In this document: piece by piece, positions 11,101-19,877 of the stretch
How the letters are laid out: the number at the start of each line of letters is the position of its first letter
Position numbering within the stretch: the stretch's first letter is position 1
The notes under the pieces: model-generated
The model's database searches: none
Told to the model about the DNA's origin: nothing
Seen by the model: the letters and a program-made list of their open reading frames with translations, nothing else
Source of the DNA: Parvularcula dongshanensis
Lineage (GTDB): Bacteria; Pseudomonadota; Alphaproteobacteria; Caulobacterales; Parvularculaceae
Direction: 5' to 3'
NCBI RefSeq assembly: GCF_014199615.1
Contig: NZ_JACHOB010000005.1
Location: 124,001-188,000, forward strand
DNA: 64,000 nt
Position numbers and translations under genes: made by a program

Positions 11101-11609
11101 TCGCCGGGCTCGCGCACCGTCGAGGCGCGGGCGTAGCCGTTCGCGGCGAGGTAGGCGATCAGGTCGTCCGTCTCGACGCTCGCGCCGGGCTTGGCCGAGA
11201 ACGAGGCCGTACGGATCATCTCGCGCGCGGGCACGCGCTGCGTCGCCGCGTTGATCGTGGTGACGATGACCAGCCGCTCGCCCTTCTTCCGCCCTGCGAG
11301 GGCCGACAGCGCCGCCATGCGCTTCGCGACCACGTCCGGGCTCGGGCTCATCCGGTCGTAAGGAAGGCAGTCCCAGGCGGGCAGCTGCATCACCGGCACG
11401 TTCGGCGCGAAGAAGCGCGCCCCCGCCGTCATCGCCGCCGCCCGGCCTGCGTCCCGCGCGATGACGCAGGTGACTCCGGCATGGGCCTGCGCGGCCTCGG
11501 CGACGGCCAGCGCGTCCGCCCCCTCCGGCGCCCCGTAGACGGTGACCGCCTCGTCGGCGCTCCACGCGGTCTTGGCGGGGATGATCGGGGTCAGGGTCGA
11601 AACGGCCAT
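8118..11609 (-). CDS. mfd: transcription-repair coupling factor
   Basis: A 1163-residue Mfd, the DNA translocase that removes RNA polymerase stalled at lesions and recruits UvrA. The UvrB-like N-terminal part is followed by the RNA polymerase interaction domain around VGDLVVHIQQGVARYAGL. The superfamily 2 motor has Walker A GDVGFGKTEVAL, DEEQ in IIDEEQHFGV, motif III LTATPIPRTL, and motifs V/VI in IIESGIDVPTANT and QIRGRVGRAKQRAYAYL. The C-terminal TRCF domain ends the protein. The length is typical. The start codon has only a weak upstream GGACC. It lies downstream of tpiA on the same strand, with a 114-base gap. Confidence 0.97.
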   Translation of the reverse strand: MAVSTLTPIIPAKTAWSADEAVTVYGAPEGADALAVAEAAQAHAGVTCVIARDAGRAAAMTAGARFFAPNVPVMQLPAWDCLPYDRMSPSPDVVAKRMAALSALAGRKKGERLVIVTTINAATQRVPAREMIRTASFSAKPGASVETDDLIAYLAANGYARASTVREPGDFAVRGGLIDLFPPGSPEPLRLDFFGDTLESIRSFDPVTQMTTAQKPSIDLAAASEVLLTDETASRFRTNYLARFGAPGDDPVYEAVTAQRRQAGMEHWLPLFYEGLGTIFDYLEDALVFTDHLADEATEERFAQIKDYYDARAEDAQAKEGKGAMDVVPYRPLPPDALYLSRKEYAGKLTEAKLRPLTPFSPPENQRAFDFGAKQGRSFAAERAANLNVFDAVAKHIAEKRREKKVVVAGWTEGSAERMRSVLADHDVSGLWMAPSWSGVKVDDPNRVPVMVLGLERGFETDKLCVVAEQDILGDRLVRRTKAKRAENFLTEASSLSVGDLVVHIQQGVARYAGLKTLEVQGAPHDCLILEYHGGRLFLPVENIELLSRFGSDDPNHPLDKLGGASWQVRKEKMRERVRMMADQLIGIAAKRAAKKAEILSPPSGAYDEFCARFPYAETEDQLNAIDDVLSDLSAGHPMDRLICGDVGFGKTEVALRAAFVAAMNGRQVALVAPTTLLVRQHYRNFAERFGGFPLNVRQLSRFVSSKEASETRKGLKEGTVDVVIGTHALLAKTVSFRDLGLLIIDEEQHFGVKHKERLKEYRGDTHVLTLTATPIPRTLQLSMTGIRDLSLIATPPVDRLAVRTTIGPFDPVVARETLLREHYRGGQSFYVCPRVSDLDGVAEFLTAQVPEVKFRVAHGQMAAGELEDIMNAFYDGKFDVLLATTIIESGIDVPTANTLIVHRADMFGLAQLYQIRGRVGRAKQRAYAYLTTSPRKKMTDGAQRRLKVLQSLDTLGAGFTLASHDLDIRGAGNLLGEEQSGTVKEVGVELYQHMLEEAVAEMKEGGEASEETWSPSINIGTAVLIPETFVADLDVRMSLYRRLSDLTAQDEIEAFGAELIDRFGPLPKEAEQLLQIVGIKALCRKACVAKIDAGAKGAVVTFRDTFPNPGGLVQYLSTTPYDMKLRPDQKLVFKQEWPDEKARLKGCRRVLNILVEVAEAGA

Positions 11610-11723
11610 AGGTCCACGCGGAAAGAACGCGGCGGCCGAACGGTCGCCACGCGAGGAGAGAGAAGGCCGGAGTTAAGTGCCGCTGGCGTTCGAGGCAACG
11701 CGGTCGCGTCGCCGCATGCGAGG

Positions 11724-12464
11724 TCAGCCGTGATCGGTCCAGCGCGCCGAGATGATCTCGTGGAAGTCTTCCGCCTTCAGGCTCGCCCCGCCGATCAGCG
11801 CGCCGTCGACGTTCGGGATCGACAAGATGCCGCCCGCGTTCTTGCCCTTCACCGACCCGCCATAGAGGATCGGCGTGTCCGGCCCCACGGTCTTCCGGAT
11901 GCGCGCATGAATCGCCTCGATGTGCGAGGGCCGGGGCACGACGCCCGTCCCCACCGCCCAGATCGGCTCGTAGGCGGTGACGAAACGCCCGCCAGAGATT
12001 CCGATATTGGGCATAGCGACCTCGATTTGAGAGCCGACCACGGCTTCGGCCCGGCCCGCCTCGTGGTCCTCGGGCTTCTCACCGACGCAGATTATCGGCG
12101 TTAGCCCCGCCCGAAGCGCCGCTTCGGCCTTCGCACGGACGAGCGCACTGCGCTCACCATGGTCCTGACGCCGCTCGGAGTGGCCGACGATGCACCATTT
12201 GGCGCCCGCATCGGCCAGCATCTCCGCGCTCACCTCGCCCGTATGCGCGCCGGACGGGCGGATGTGACAGTTCTGGCCGCCGAGTTCGATTCCTGCGGCC
12301 GCCGCCTCCTCGACGAGGCAACCCAGCAGCGTCGCGGGGGGGCAGACGACGACGTCGGCGCGTTTCCGATCGTCCGGCGTAAGCAGTTCGCCCAACCGCG
12401 TGATCTCCTTCTCCGCTCCCCTGAGCCCGTTCATCTTCCAATTGCCGACGATCAGCCGTCTCAT
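11724..12464 (-). CDS. tpiA: triose-phosphate isomerase
   Basis: A 246-residue TIM-barrel enzyme interconverting dihydroxyacetone phosphate and glyceraldehyde 3-phosphate. The signature residues are all present: the lysine in VGNWKMNG, the histidine in CIVGHSERR, and the catalytic glutamate with loop 6 in AYEPIWAVGTG. The phosphate-gripping GGSVKG and GALIGGASL follow. I set the start at the ATG at 12464, which has an AGGGAGA ribosome binding site. The frame is open further upstream, but that part would overlap the divergent foldase gene and lacks family similarity. The two starts at 12464 and 12590 define a short divergent promoter region. Confidence 0.96.
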   Translation of the reverse strand: MRRLIVGNWKMNGLRGAEKEITRLGELLTPDDRKRADVVVCPPATLLGCLVEEAAAAGIELGGQNCHIRPSGAHTGEVSAEMLADAGAKWCIVGHSERRQDHGERSALVRAKAEAALRAGLTPIICVGEKPEDHEAGRAEAVVGSQIEVAMPNIGISGGRFVTAYEPIWAVGTGVVPRPSHIEAIHARIRKTVGPDTPILYGGSVKGKNAGGILSIPNVDGALIGGASLKAEDFHEIISARWTDHG

Positions 12465-12589
12465 CCACCATCTCCCTGCCCCGGCGTCGCTCGGCGGAGC
12501 GCTCGGGGCTCCCGCTCTTGCCAAGGACGGGCCGCTTAGCCAAACCCGACGCTCACCGTTCGGCTACGCGGCACGCCGCTCAAGGGGTC

Positions 12590-14467
12590 ATGCTCAGCAC
12601 CTTCCGCAACATGCTCAATGGGGTCGGCGCCTGGATCGTCGGCGGCCTCCTCGTCCTCGCCTTCGCCTTCTTCGGCGTACCGCGGCTCGACAACTTCCGG
12701 GCTCAGTCGGCGCTCAAGGTCGGCGACCGAAGCTTCAGCGCGCAGGCCGTGGACGCGGCGTTCCAGCGGCGCCTCTCGCGGGCGCAGGCCGAGGCGCAGG
12801 CGCAGGGCCAAACCGTGCCTTCGCGGCAGGACGCCATCGGCGCGGGTCTGCTCGACTCGACCTTGCAGGAGATGACGACCGCCGCCCTCATCACCGAGGA
12901 GGCCGACCGTCTCGGCCTGACCGCGACGGATGCGATGGTGCAACGGGCCGTGCGCGAGTCCGGCGCCTTCAACGACCCGGAGACCGGCGAGTTCTCGGCG
13001 CAGCGCTTGGCCCTCGCACTCAATCAGAGCGGAATCGCGCCGTCCGAGTTCCGTGACGATGTGCGCGAGGACATCATTCGCAGCCAGATCGCCGGCGCCA
13101 TCTCTGCGGCGGCGAGCGCGCCTGACGGCATGACCGGCTACCTCCTCTTGCGGCAAGCGGAAGAGCGGACGGTCCGAACCGCCGTCATCACGGCCGAGGC
13201 CCCGGCCGAGGCGGACGAGGCGGCGCTGCGCGCCTACTACGATGCGCATACCGCCAGCTATCAGCGGCCCGAATATCGGCGCTACCGCGCTCTGCTGATC
13301 GACGAAGCGAGCATCGCCGATCAGATCGAAGTGTCGGACGAGGACGTCCGCGCGCTCTACGAAGCTCGCCGCGAAGGTCTGGCCTCGCCGGAGACCCGCA
13401 CCTTCCGCCAAGCCCGTTTCCGCGATGAGGCGACGGCGGAGACGGCCGCCGAACGCATCCGGGGCGGAGAGGCGTTCGACACGGTCGCGGCCGAACTGGG
13501 CGTGACGGTCTCTCCGGCCGAGACCCGCCGGCGGGGCGAAGTCGTCGACGAGGCGGTCCGCGACGCCGTCTTCACGGCCGACGCGCCCGGCCTCGTCGGC
13601 CCCATCGATGGCGTGTTCGGGACCGTTCTCGCCGACCTCCAGGCCATCGAAGCGGGGTCGACGACGAGCTTCGAAGACAGCGAAGCCGAGCTGCGGCAAG
13701 AACTGCGCGACGAGGATTCCCGGCGCGCCTTCATCCAGGCCGTCGAAGACGTCGAGTCGGCCTTCGACGAGGGCGCGACCCTCGAAGAGGCGGCTTCCGC
13801 GGCCGGCTTGGCCGCACCTCGGACCTACGGGCCCGTCGATGCCGACCTCTTCACGCCCGAAGGGGCGATCGAGGACGCCCCCGGCGCCGTGCAGCGAACC
13901 GCCTTCACGATCGAGGAAGGCGAGCTTTCCGAAGCCATCGACCTCGATGAGGGCGGCTACGCCTTCGTCACCGTCGACGAGGTACAGCCCGAGGCGACCA
14001 GGCCCTTCGAGGAGGTGCGGGAGGAAGTCGCCGCCGATCAGCGCGAGGAAGCCGCCCGGACGGCGCTGCGCACCGCGGTCGAGGCGTTCCAAGCCCGCGT
14101 CGCTGGCGGAGAGGCGTTCGAGGACGCGGCCCAAGCGATCGGCTCGGACGTGCAGACCCGAAGCTTCTCCGTCGCGCGGCCCGACCCGTCGCTTCCTCCG
14201 GCCTTCCTGAGAGCGCTCTTCCTCGCCGACCTGGGCACGGTCGTCGCGGAGCCGACCGCGACGGGCGACAGCGCGGTCGTCGCGGTGGTGGACGAGGTGC
14301 GGTTCGGGGCCGACCCGACCGGTGGGGCCCTGCGCGACGCCGCGCGCGAACAACTCGGTCAGAGCCTCACGGAGGAGCTGATCGAAGCCTACCTAGAGGC
14401 GCTTCGCGACGAGTTCGGTGTGCGCCGCAACGACGCCGCACTCGCGGTCCAGTTCGGCGATGGATGA
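12590..14467 (+). CDS. ppiD: PpiD-like periplasmic foldase (SurA_N/parvulin-type)
   Basis: A 625-residue protein with a short cytoplasmic N-terminus, one membrane anchor (about residues 11-30, GAWIVGGLLVLAFAFFG) and a large periplasmic part. The arrangement is that of PpiD: SurA_N-type helices after the anchor, a parvulin-like region near the middle, and a C-terminal helical domain. The protein is strongly acidic and rich in Ala and Glu. Whether the rotamase is active cannot be judged by eye. The ATG at 12590 follows AAGGGG. Its last codons overlap the trpE start by 8 bases. Coupling of a ppiD-like gene to trpE is a common alphaproteobacterial arrangement. Confidence 0.85.
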   Translation: MLSTFRNMLNGVGAWIVGGLLVLAFAFFGVPRLDNFRAQSALKVGDRSFSAQAVDAAFQRRLSRAQAEAQAQGQTVPSRQDAIGAGLLDSTLQEMTTAALITEEADRLGLTATDAMVQRAVRESGAFNDPETGEFSAQRLALALNQSGIAPSEFRDDVREDIIRSQIAGAISAAASAPDGMTGYLLLRQAEERTVRTAVITAEAPAEADEAALRAYYDAHTASYQRPEYRRYRALLIDEASIADQIEVSDEDVRALYEARREGLASPETRTFRQARFRDEATAETAAERIRGGEAFDTVAAELGVTVSPAETRRRGEVVDEAVRDAVFTADAPGLVGPIDGVFGTVLADLQAIEAGSTTSFEDSEAELRQELRDEDSRRAFIQAVEDVESAFDEGATLEEAASAAGLAAPRTYGPVDADLFTPEGAIEDAPGAVQRTAFTIEEGELSEAIDLDEGGYAFVTVDEVQPEATRPFEEVREEVAADQREEAARTALRTAVEAFQARVAGGEAFEDAAQAIGSDVQTRSFSVARPDPSLPPAFLRALFLADLGTVVAEPTATGDSAVVAVVDEVRFGADPTGGALRDAAREQLGQSLTEELIEAYLEALRDEFGVRRNDAALAVQFGDG

Positions 14468-15974
14468 CGGCGTTCACGCCCCCGCGCCGGGCTTCTCGGC
14501 CTTCGCGGCGGCCTATGACGAAGGACGCCCGCAACTCGTCTATCGCCGGACGGCGGGCGATCTCGACACGCCGGTCTCGGCCTATCTAAAGCTGTCCGCG
14601 GGCCGGAAGGACACCTTCCTCCTCGAATCCGTCGAGGGCGGAGAAAACCTCGGTCGCTACTCCTTCATAGGCTTGCTGCCGGACCTCGTCTGGCAGGCTC
14701 ACGGAAACCAGGCAGCCATCAACCGGCGCCCGCAGCAGTCCCCGGACGCCTTCGAACCGGAGGCGCTCGGAACGCTCGCCTCCCTCGATAGGCTTCTGAC
14801 CGAGTCGCGGATCGACGTGCCCGCCGAACTCGCGTCACGCCTGCCGCCCATGGCGGCAGGGGTCTTCGGCTACTTCGGCTACGACTTCGTTCGCCTCGTC
14901 GAACGGCTCCCGAACAGGCCGCACGACGAACTCGGCCTGCCAGACGGCTACTTCGTCCGCCCGACCCTGCTCGCGATCTTCGACAACGTCCGCCACGAGG
15001 TCGTGCTGATCACGCCCGTGCGGCCCCGGCCCGGCCTCGGCGCGAAGCAGGCTTACGACGAGGCGTCGGACCTGCTTTCGAACGCCCTCGGCGTCCTCGC
15101 CGGGCCGGTGCCCGAACGCGCCGGGCCACCGGACGAGGTTCCTCGCTTCGCCTCGAACCTCACGGCGGCGGAGTACGCCGACATGGTCGCGCGGGCGAAG
15201 GAGTACATCCGGGCGGGCGACATCTTTCAGGTCGTGCTCAGCCAACGCTTCAGCGCCGCGCTGCCGGGCGACCCCTTCGCCGCCTACCGGGCGCTGCGCA
15301 GGCTGAACCCGTCTCCGTTCCTCTTCCATCTCGACTTCCGCCCGGCGACCCTCTTCGGCGCGAGCCCGGAGATCCTCGTCCGCGTACGCGACGGCGAGGT
15401 CACCATCCGCCCGATCGCCGGCACGCGGCCACGCGGAAAGACGCCGCAGGAGGACAAGGCGCTCGAAGCTGAACTGCTCGCGGACCCGAAGGAGCGGGCG
15501 GAGCACCTCATGCTCCTCGACCTCGGACGCAACGATGTCGGCCGCGCGGCGGAGATCGGCAGCGTGACGCCGACCGAGACCTTCACCATCGAGCGCTACA
15601 GCCACGTCATGCACATCGTATCGAACGTGACCGGCAAGCTGAGAGAAGACCTACGCCCGCTCGACGCCCTCGCCGCCGGCTTCCCCGCTGGCACGTTGAC
15701 CGGGGCGCCGAAGATTCGCGCCATGCAGATCATCGACGAGCTCGAGCCTGTCAGCCGCGGCCCCTATGGCGGCTGCATCGGCTACTTCGCCGCGGACGGC
15801 AGCGTCGACACCTGCATCGGCCTGAGGATGGCCATCGTGAAGGACGGCCAGGTACACGTCCAAGCGGGGGCCGGCATCGTCGCGGAGTCCGATCCCGCGT
15901 CCGAGCAGGCCGAATGCGAAGCCAAGGCGGGCGCCCTCATCGAAGCCGTCCGCCGCGCGGCAGCGGGCGGATGA
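14460..15974 (+). CDS. trpE: anthranilate synthase component I
   Basis: A 504-residue TrpE, which makes anthranilate from chorismate and glutamine-derived ammonia at the first step of tryptophan synthesis. The chorismate-binding signature is clear: DIFQVVLSQRF, RPIAGTRPRGKT, LLADPKERAEHLMLLDLGRND, GTLTGAPKIRAMQIIDELE, and GPYGGCIGYF through QAGAGIVAESDP. The N-terminal PVSAYLKL and LLESVEGGENLGRYSF contain the feedback-inhibition motif region. I chose the ATG at 14460, which overlaps the ppiD stop; an earlier in-frame start at 14418 would lie inside ppiD. trpG, trpD and trpC do not follow within the window; the next gene is recG. Confidence 0.95.
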   Translation: MDDGVHAPAPGFSAFAAAYDEGRPQLVYRRTAGDLDTPVSAYLKLSAGRKDTFLLESVEGGENLGRYSFIGLLPDLVWQAHGNQAAINRRPQQSPDAFEPEALGTLASLDRLLTESRIDVPAELASRLPPMAAGVFGYFGYDFVRLVERLPNRPHDELGLPDGYFVRPTLLAIFDNVRHEVVLITPVRPRPGLGAKQAYDEASDLLSNALGVLAGPVPERAGPPDEVPRFASNLTAAEYADMVARAKEYIRAGDIFQVVLSQRFSAALPGDPFAAYRALRRLNPSPFLFHLDFRPATLFGASPEILVRVRDGEVTIRPIAGTRPRGKTPQEDKALEAELLADPKERAEHLMLLDLGRNDVGRAAEIGSVTPTETFTIERYSHVMHIVSNVTGKLREDLRPLDALAAGFPAGTLTGAPKIRAMQIIDELEPVSRGPYGGCIGYFAADGSVDTCIGLRMAIVKDGQVHVQAGAGIVAESDPASEQAECEAKAGALIEAVRRAAAGG

Positions 15975-16112
15975 TCCGAGCAGGCGCAGCGAGGGTGTGA
16001 CGGGCTCGAGAGCGAGGGCCTGTTCTGAGCCGCTACGATTCGGGCCTGCCTCATAGGGAGAGGCGAAGCACGAAGACGTGCATTCCCCCCCGCACCACCA
16101 TAAACCGTCCCT

Positions 16113-18212
16113 GTGCGCCCCACCGTCCTCAACCCCCTCTTCGCGGACATCACCGCCCTGCCGAAGATCGGCCCGAAGCTCGCGGCCCTGATCGGCAAGG
16201 TCGCGGGCGCGCGCGTCGTGGACCTCCTCTTCACGCTGCCCGTCGGCCTCATCGACCGCTCCTACCGTCCGACCATCGCCATGGCGGAGGAGGACCGCCT
16301 CGCGACGATCGAGGTGACGGTGGACCGCCACGACCCCCCGCCGCAGGGCAAGCTCAACGTCCCCTGGCGGGTCCTCTGCTCGGACGAAACGGGCTTCCTC
16401 ACCCTCGTCTTCTTCCGCGCCAAGGGCGATTGGATCCGCGAGCAGCTGCCCGAGGGCGAGCGCCGCCTCGTCTCGGGCCGCGTCGAATCCTACGGCAGCC
16501 AGCGCCAGATGGCGCACCCCGACCTGATCCTCCCTGTGAACGGTGACGCCGAGCTGCCCCCCGCGGAACCCGTCTACCCGCTGACCGCCGGGCTCACCTC
16601 CAAGGTCATGCGCCGCGCGGCCAGCGCCGCGCTGGACCGTGCGCCGAAGCTCGATGAGTGGCAGCGCCCCGATGTCCTTCATGCCCGCGCCTGGCCGAGC
16701 TGGCACGAGGCGCTGACCCGCGTGCACAACCCCGAGGACAAGGGCGACCTCAACCCGCAGAGCGTCGCGCGCCAGCGCCTCGCCTATGACGAGCTCCTCT
16801 CGAACCAGCTCGCCCTCGCCCTCATCCGCCACCGCCGCACCGAGCGCCCAGGGCGCCGGACGACCGGCGACGGCCACCTGACGAACGACGTCCGCGCCGC
16901 CCTGCCCTTCGCCCTCACCGGCGCGCAGGAAGAAGCCCTCAAGGAAGTCCTCGCCGACATGGCCGCCCCCTCCCGCATGGTCCGCCTCGTCCAGGGGGAC
17001 GTCGGCTCCGGCAAGACCGTGGTCGCCTTGATGGCCATGCTGACCGCGGTCGAGGCGGGCGCCCAGGCCGCGATCATGGCGCCGACCGAGATCCTCGCGC
17101 GCCAGCACTTCGAGACGATCAAACCCTTGTGCGACGCCGCCGACGTCGCCTGCGAGCTCATCACCGGCCGTGACAGGGGCCAGGAGCGCGCGGCCAAACG
17201 CGCCGGCGTCGCCAAGGGCTACGTCAAGGTCGTGGTCGGCACGCACGCGCTGTTCTCGGACGACGTCGCCTTCGACGACCTCGCCCTCGTCGTCGTGGAC
17301 GAGCAGCATCGCTTCGGCGTGCACCAGCGCCTCGCGCTGCAGGAGAAGGGCCCGCGCGCCGACCTCCTCGTCATGACCGCGACGCCGATCCCCCGCACCC
17401 TCGCGCTCACCACTTATGGAGACATGGAGGTCTCGACGATCGGCGAGAAGCCGCCGGGGCGAAAGCCCGTCGACACCCGTGCCGTCCCCCTCGCCCGCCT
17501 GGATCAGGTCACCGAAGGCATCGGCCGCGCCATCTTGCGCGGGGAGCAAGCCTACTGGGTCTGCCCGCTCGTCGAGGCGAACGACATGCTCGACCAGACG
17601 GCGGCCGAGGAACGCTACGAGGCCCTCGCCGCCCGCTTTCCAGGGCAAGTCGGCCTCGTCCACGGCAAGATGAAGGGCCCGCAGAAGGACGCCGTGGTCG
17701 AGGCGTTCTATCGCGGCGAGATCAAGCTCCTCGTTGCGACGACCGTGATCGAGGTCGGCGTCAACGCGCCGGACGCCACCGTCATCGTCATCGAGCACGC
17801 TGAGCGCTTCGGCCTCGCACAGCTTCATCAGCTTAGGGGCCGCGTCGGCCGTGGCGACAAGCCCGCCACCTGCATCCTCCTCTACAAGGCGGGCGAAGGC
17901 GGAAAGCTCGGCGACACGGCGAAGGCCCGGCTGAACGTCCTCCGGGAGACCGAGGACGGCTTCGTCATCGCCGAGCAGGACCTCGCGCTGCGGGGCGCGG
18001 GCGACGCCCTCGGCACGGCCCAGTCGGGCTTCCCCCAGTTCCGCGTCGCCGACGTCGCCGACCATGCGGAGCTCCTTCAGGTCGCCCGCGACGACGCGCA
18101 GCTCGTCGTCCAGACCGACCCCGAGCTTCAGACCGAACGCGGCGAGGCGCTGCGGACGCTCCTCTACCTCTTCGGCCAGAACGACGCGGTGAAGCTGCTC
18201 CGGTCGGGGTGA
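16113..18212 (+). CDS. recG: ATP-dependent DNA helicase RecG
   Basis: A 699-residue RecG, which regresses stalled replication forks and processes branched DNA. The N-terminal wedge/OB region includes the IGPKLAALIGK helix-hairpin-helix-like segment. The motor has Walker A GDVGSGKTVVALM, a DEQH box in VVVDEQHRFGVHQR, motif III MTATPIPRTL, motif V ATTVIEVGVNAPDAT, and motif VI QLRGRVGRGD. Translation starts at GTG (16113) without a strong ribosome binding site. The 138 bases before it, after trpE, show no gene. It stands apart from mfd on the other strand but shares the RecG/Mfd translocation-domain family. Confidence 0.96.
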   Translation: MRPTVLNPLFADITALPKIGPKLAALIGKVAGARVVDLLFTLPVGLIDRSYRPTIAMAEEDRLATIEVTVDRHDPPPQGKLNVPWRVLCSDETGFLTLVFFRAKGDWIREQLPEGERRLVSGRVESYGSQRQMAHPDLILPVNGDAELPPAEPVYPLTAGLTSKVMRRAASAALDRAPKLDEWQRPDVLHARAWPSWHEALTRVHNPEDKGDLNPQSVARQRLAYDELLSNQLALALIRHRRTERPGRRTTGDGHLTNDVRAALPFALTGAQEEALKEVLADMAAPSRMVRLVQGDVGSGKTVVALMAMLTAVEAGAQAAIMAPTEILARQHFETIKPLCDAADVACELITGRDRGQERAAKRAGVAKGYVKVVVGTHALFSDDVAFDDLALVVVDEQHRFGVHQRLALQEKGPRADLLVMTATPIPRTLALTTYGDMEVSTIGEKPPGRKPVDTRAVPLARLDQVTEGIGRAILRGEQAYWVCPLVEANDMLDQTAAEERYEALAARFPGQVGLVHGKMKGPQKDAVVEAFYRGEIKLLVATTVIEVGVNAPDATVIVIEHAERFGLAQLHQLRGRVGRGDKPATCILLYKAGEGGKLGDTAKARLNVLRETEDGFVIAEQDLALRGAGDALGTAQSGFPQFRVADVADHAELLQVARDDAQLVVQTDPELQTERGEALRTLLYLFGQNDAVKLLRSG

Positions 18213-18314
18213 CGGGGCCGCAATCCTTTTCAAAGGCGGAACGCAGCCCGCTGCGCTTGCCGGGCCCTCCGGCGGTGCGCTCCACTCGCGACGTCGATTC
18301 GTAGGGGCGAAGGT

Positions 18315-19877
18315 ATGGTGTCCGGAAAGTTCAAAGCGTTCGTCCTCGCCGGGGCCGCCCTGCTGGGGGCGCTCGGAACCGCCGCCGCGCAGGACACGGT
18401 CCGCGTCGAGATCGACCCCTCGAGCGAAGGCCCTAAGATCAGCCGGCACATCTTCGGCCAGTTCGCCGAGCACTTGGGCACCGGCGTCTATGGCGGCGTC
18501 TGGGTCGGTCCCGATTCAGACATTCCCAACACGCGCGGCATCAGGAACGACGTCGCCGAGGCCCTTCGGGCCCTTCAGGTTCCCAACGTCCGCTGGCCGG
18601 GCGGGTGCTTCGCCGACGAGTATCACTGGCGCGACGGCATCGGCGAGCCTGCGGACCGCAAGAAGCGGCGAAACGCGAGCTGGGCGGGCCGGATCGAGGA
18701 CAACGCCTTCGGCACGCACGAATTCTTCGACTTCCTCGACCAGATCGGCGCGGAGGCCTTCATCTCCGCCAATATGGGGTCGGGCACCGTTCAGGAAGCC
18801 GCCGACTGGCTCGAATACCTGACCGCCGAAGGAACGAGCCTCGCCGAGGAGCGGGCGCGGAACGGCCACCCCGAGCCCTACGCCGTCGCCTTCTGGGGCC
18901 TCGGCAACGAGATGTGGGGGTGCGGCGGCCCCCTATCGGCGCAGGAGTACCTGTCGCGCATGAAGCGCTTCTCCAACTTCAGCACCAACTACAACGAAGC
19001 CGAGCCGGTCCGGCAGGTCGCGGTCGGTCCCGACGGCGGCGGCTTCGTCGACTACACCGAGACCGTCATGAGCGCTTGGGCGGAGCGGAGCTGGGCTTGG
19101 GACATCCAGGGGCTCTCCCTGCATCGCTACACGAGGGGCGAGTGGCCACCGAAAATCGCCGCGACCGGCTTCGGCGAGGACGAGTACGCCGCGGTGATCG
19201 AAGAGACCCTCGGCATGACGGCGTTCATCGAGACCAACGCCGAGATCATGGACCGCTACGATCCCGATGGGCAGGTCGGCATCATCGTCGACGAGTGGGG
19301 CACTTGGTACGAAGGCGACCTGGGCACGCTCTACCAGCAGAACACGCAGCGTGACGCGGTCCTGGCGGCGCTGAACCTCAACATCTTCGCCAAGCACGCC
19401 GAGCGGGTCAAAGGCGCCAACATCGCGCAGATGGTGAACGTGCTTCAGGCGATGATCCTGACCGACGAGGACCGCATGGTCCTAACGCCGACCTACCACG
19501 TCTTCCGCATGTACGTGCCCTTCCAGGACGCGACGCGCCTCGACGTCCGCTTCCGGCCGGGAAGCTACCGCGTCGGCGACGTCCGCCTACCCCGCGTCGA
19601 TGCGGTGGCGGCACGGGATGAGGACGGTAAGCTCTGGGTCGCCCTCGCCAACGTGGACGCGGCCCGTCCGGTGACGATGGAACTCGCTCTCGGTGAGGGA
19701 GCGATCGTGTCCGCCGCCGGTGAGACGTTGCGATCCTCCGCAATCGACGCGCACAACACGTTCGAGCAGCCCACTTCCGTCGTGCCGACCCCGGCGGAGG
19801 TCACCATCGTCGACGGAACGGCGCGAATCGAACTCGCGCCGCACGCCGTCGCGGTCGTCAGCGTTGCGACTGACTAA
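18315..19877 (+). CDS. secreted GH51 alpha-L-arabinofuranosidase
   Basis: A 520-residue glycoside hydrolase family 51 enzyme that releases terminal arabinofuranose from plant or algal polysaccharides. A signal peptide covers about residues 1-25 (AGAALLGALGTAAAQ), so it is exported. The family hallmarks are present: GQFAEHLG, RWPGGCFADEYHW, the acid/base E199 in GLGNEMWG, and the nucleophile E327 in IIVDEWGTWY. The C-terminal beta domain is complete (IELAPHAVAVVSV). Many GH51 enzymes are cytoplasmic, so export is notable. No other carbohydrate-use gene or transporter sits nearby. The XRE regulator converges on it with a 4-base overlap of stop codons. Confidence 0.93.
   Translation: MVSGKFKAFVLAGAALLGALGTAAAQDTVRVEIDPSSEGPKISRHIFGQFAEHLGTGVYGGVWVGPDSDIPNTRGIRNDVAEALRALQVPNVRWPGGCFADEYHWRDGIGEPADRKKRRNASWAGRIEDNAFGTHEFFDFLDQIGAEAFISANMGSGTVQEAADWLEYLTAEGTSLAEERARNGHPEPYAVAFWGLGNEMWGCGGPLSAQEYLSRMKRFSNFSTNYNEAEPVRQVAVGPDGGGFVDYTETVMSAWAERSWAWDIQGLSLHRYTRGEWPPKIAATGFGEDEYAAVIEETLGMTAFIETNAEIMDRYDPDGQVGIIVDEWGTWYEGDLGTLYQQNTQRDAVLAALNLNIFAKHAERVKGANIAQMVNVLQAMILTDEDRMVLTPTYHVFRMYVPFQDATRLDVRFRPGSYRVGDVRLPRVDAVAARDEDGKLWVALANVDAARPVTMELALGEGAIVSAAGETLRSSAIDAHNTFEQPTSVVPTPAEVTIVDGTARIELAPHAVAVVSVATD

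Noticed and set aside
15651-18473. 940-residue open frame on the minus strand opposite trpE and recG
   Set aside because: Same reason: low-complexity shadow of two clear genes, with no motif and no ribosome binding site.
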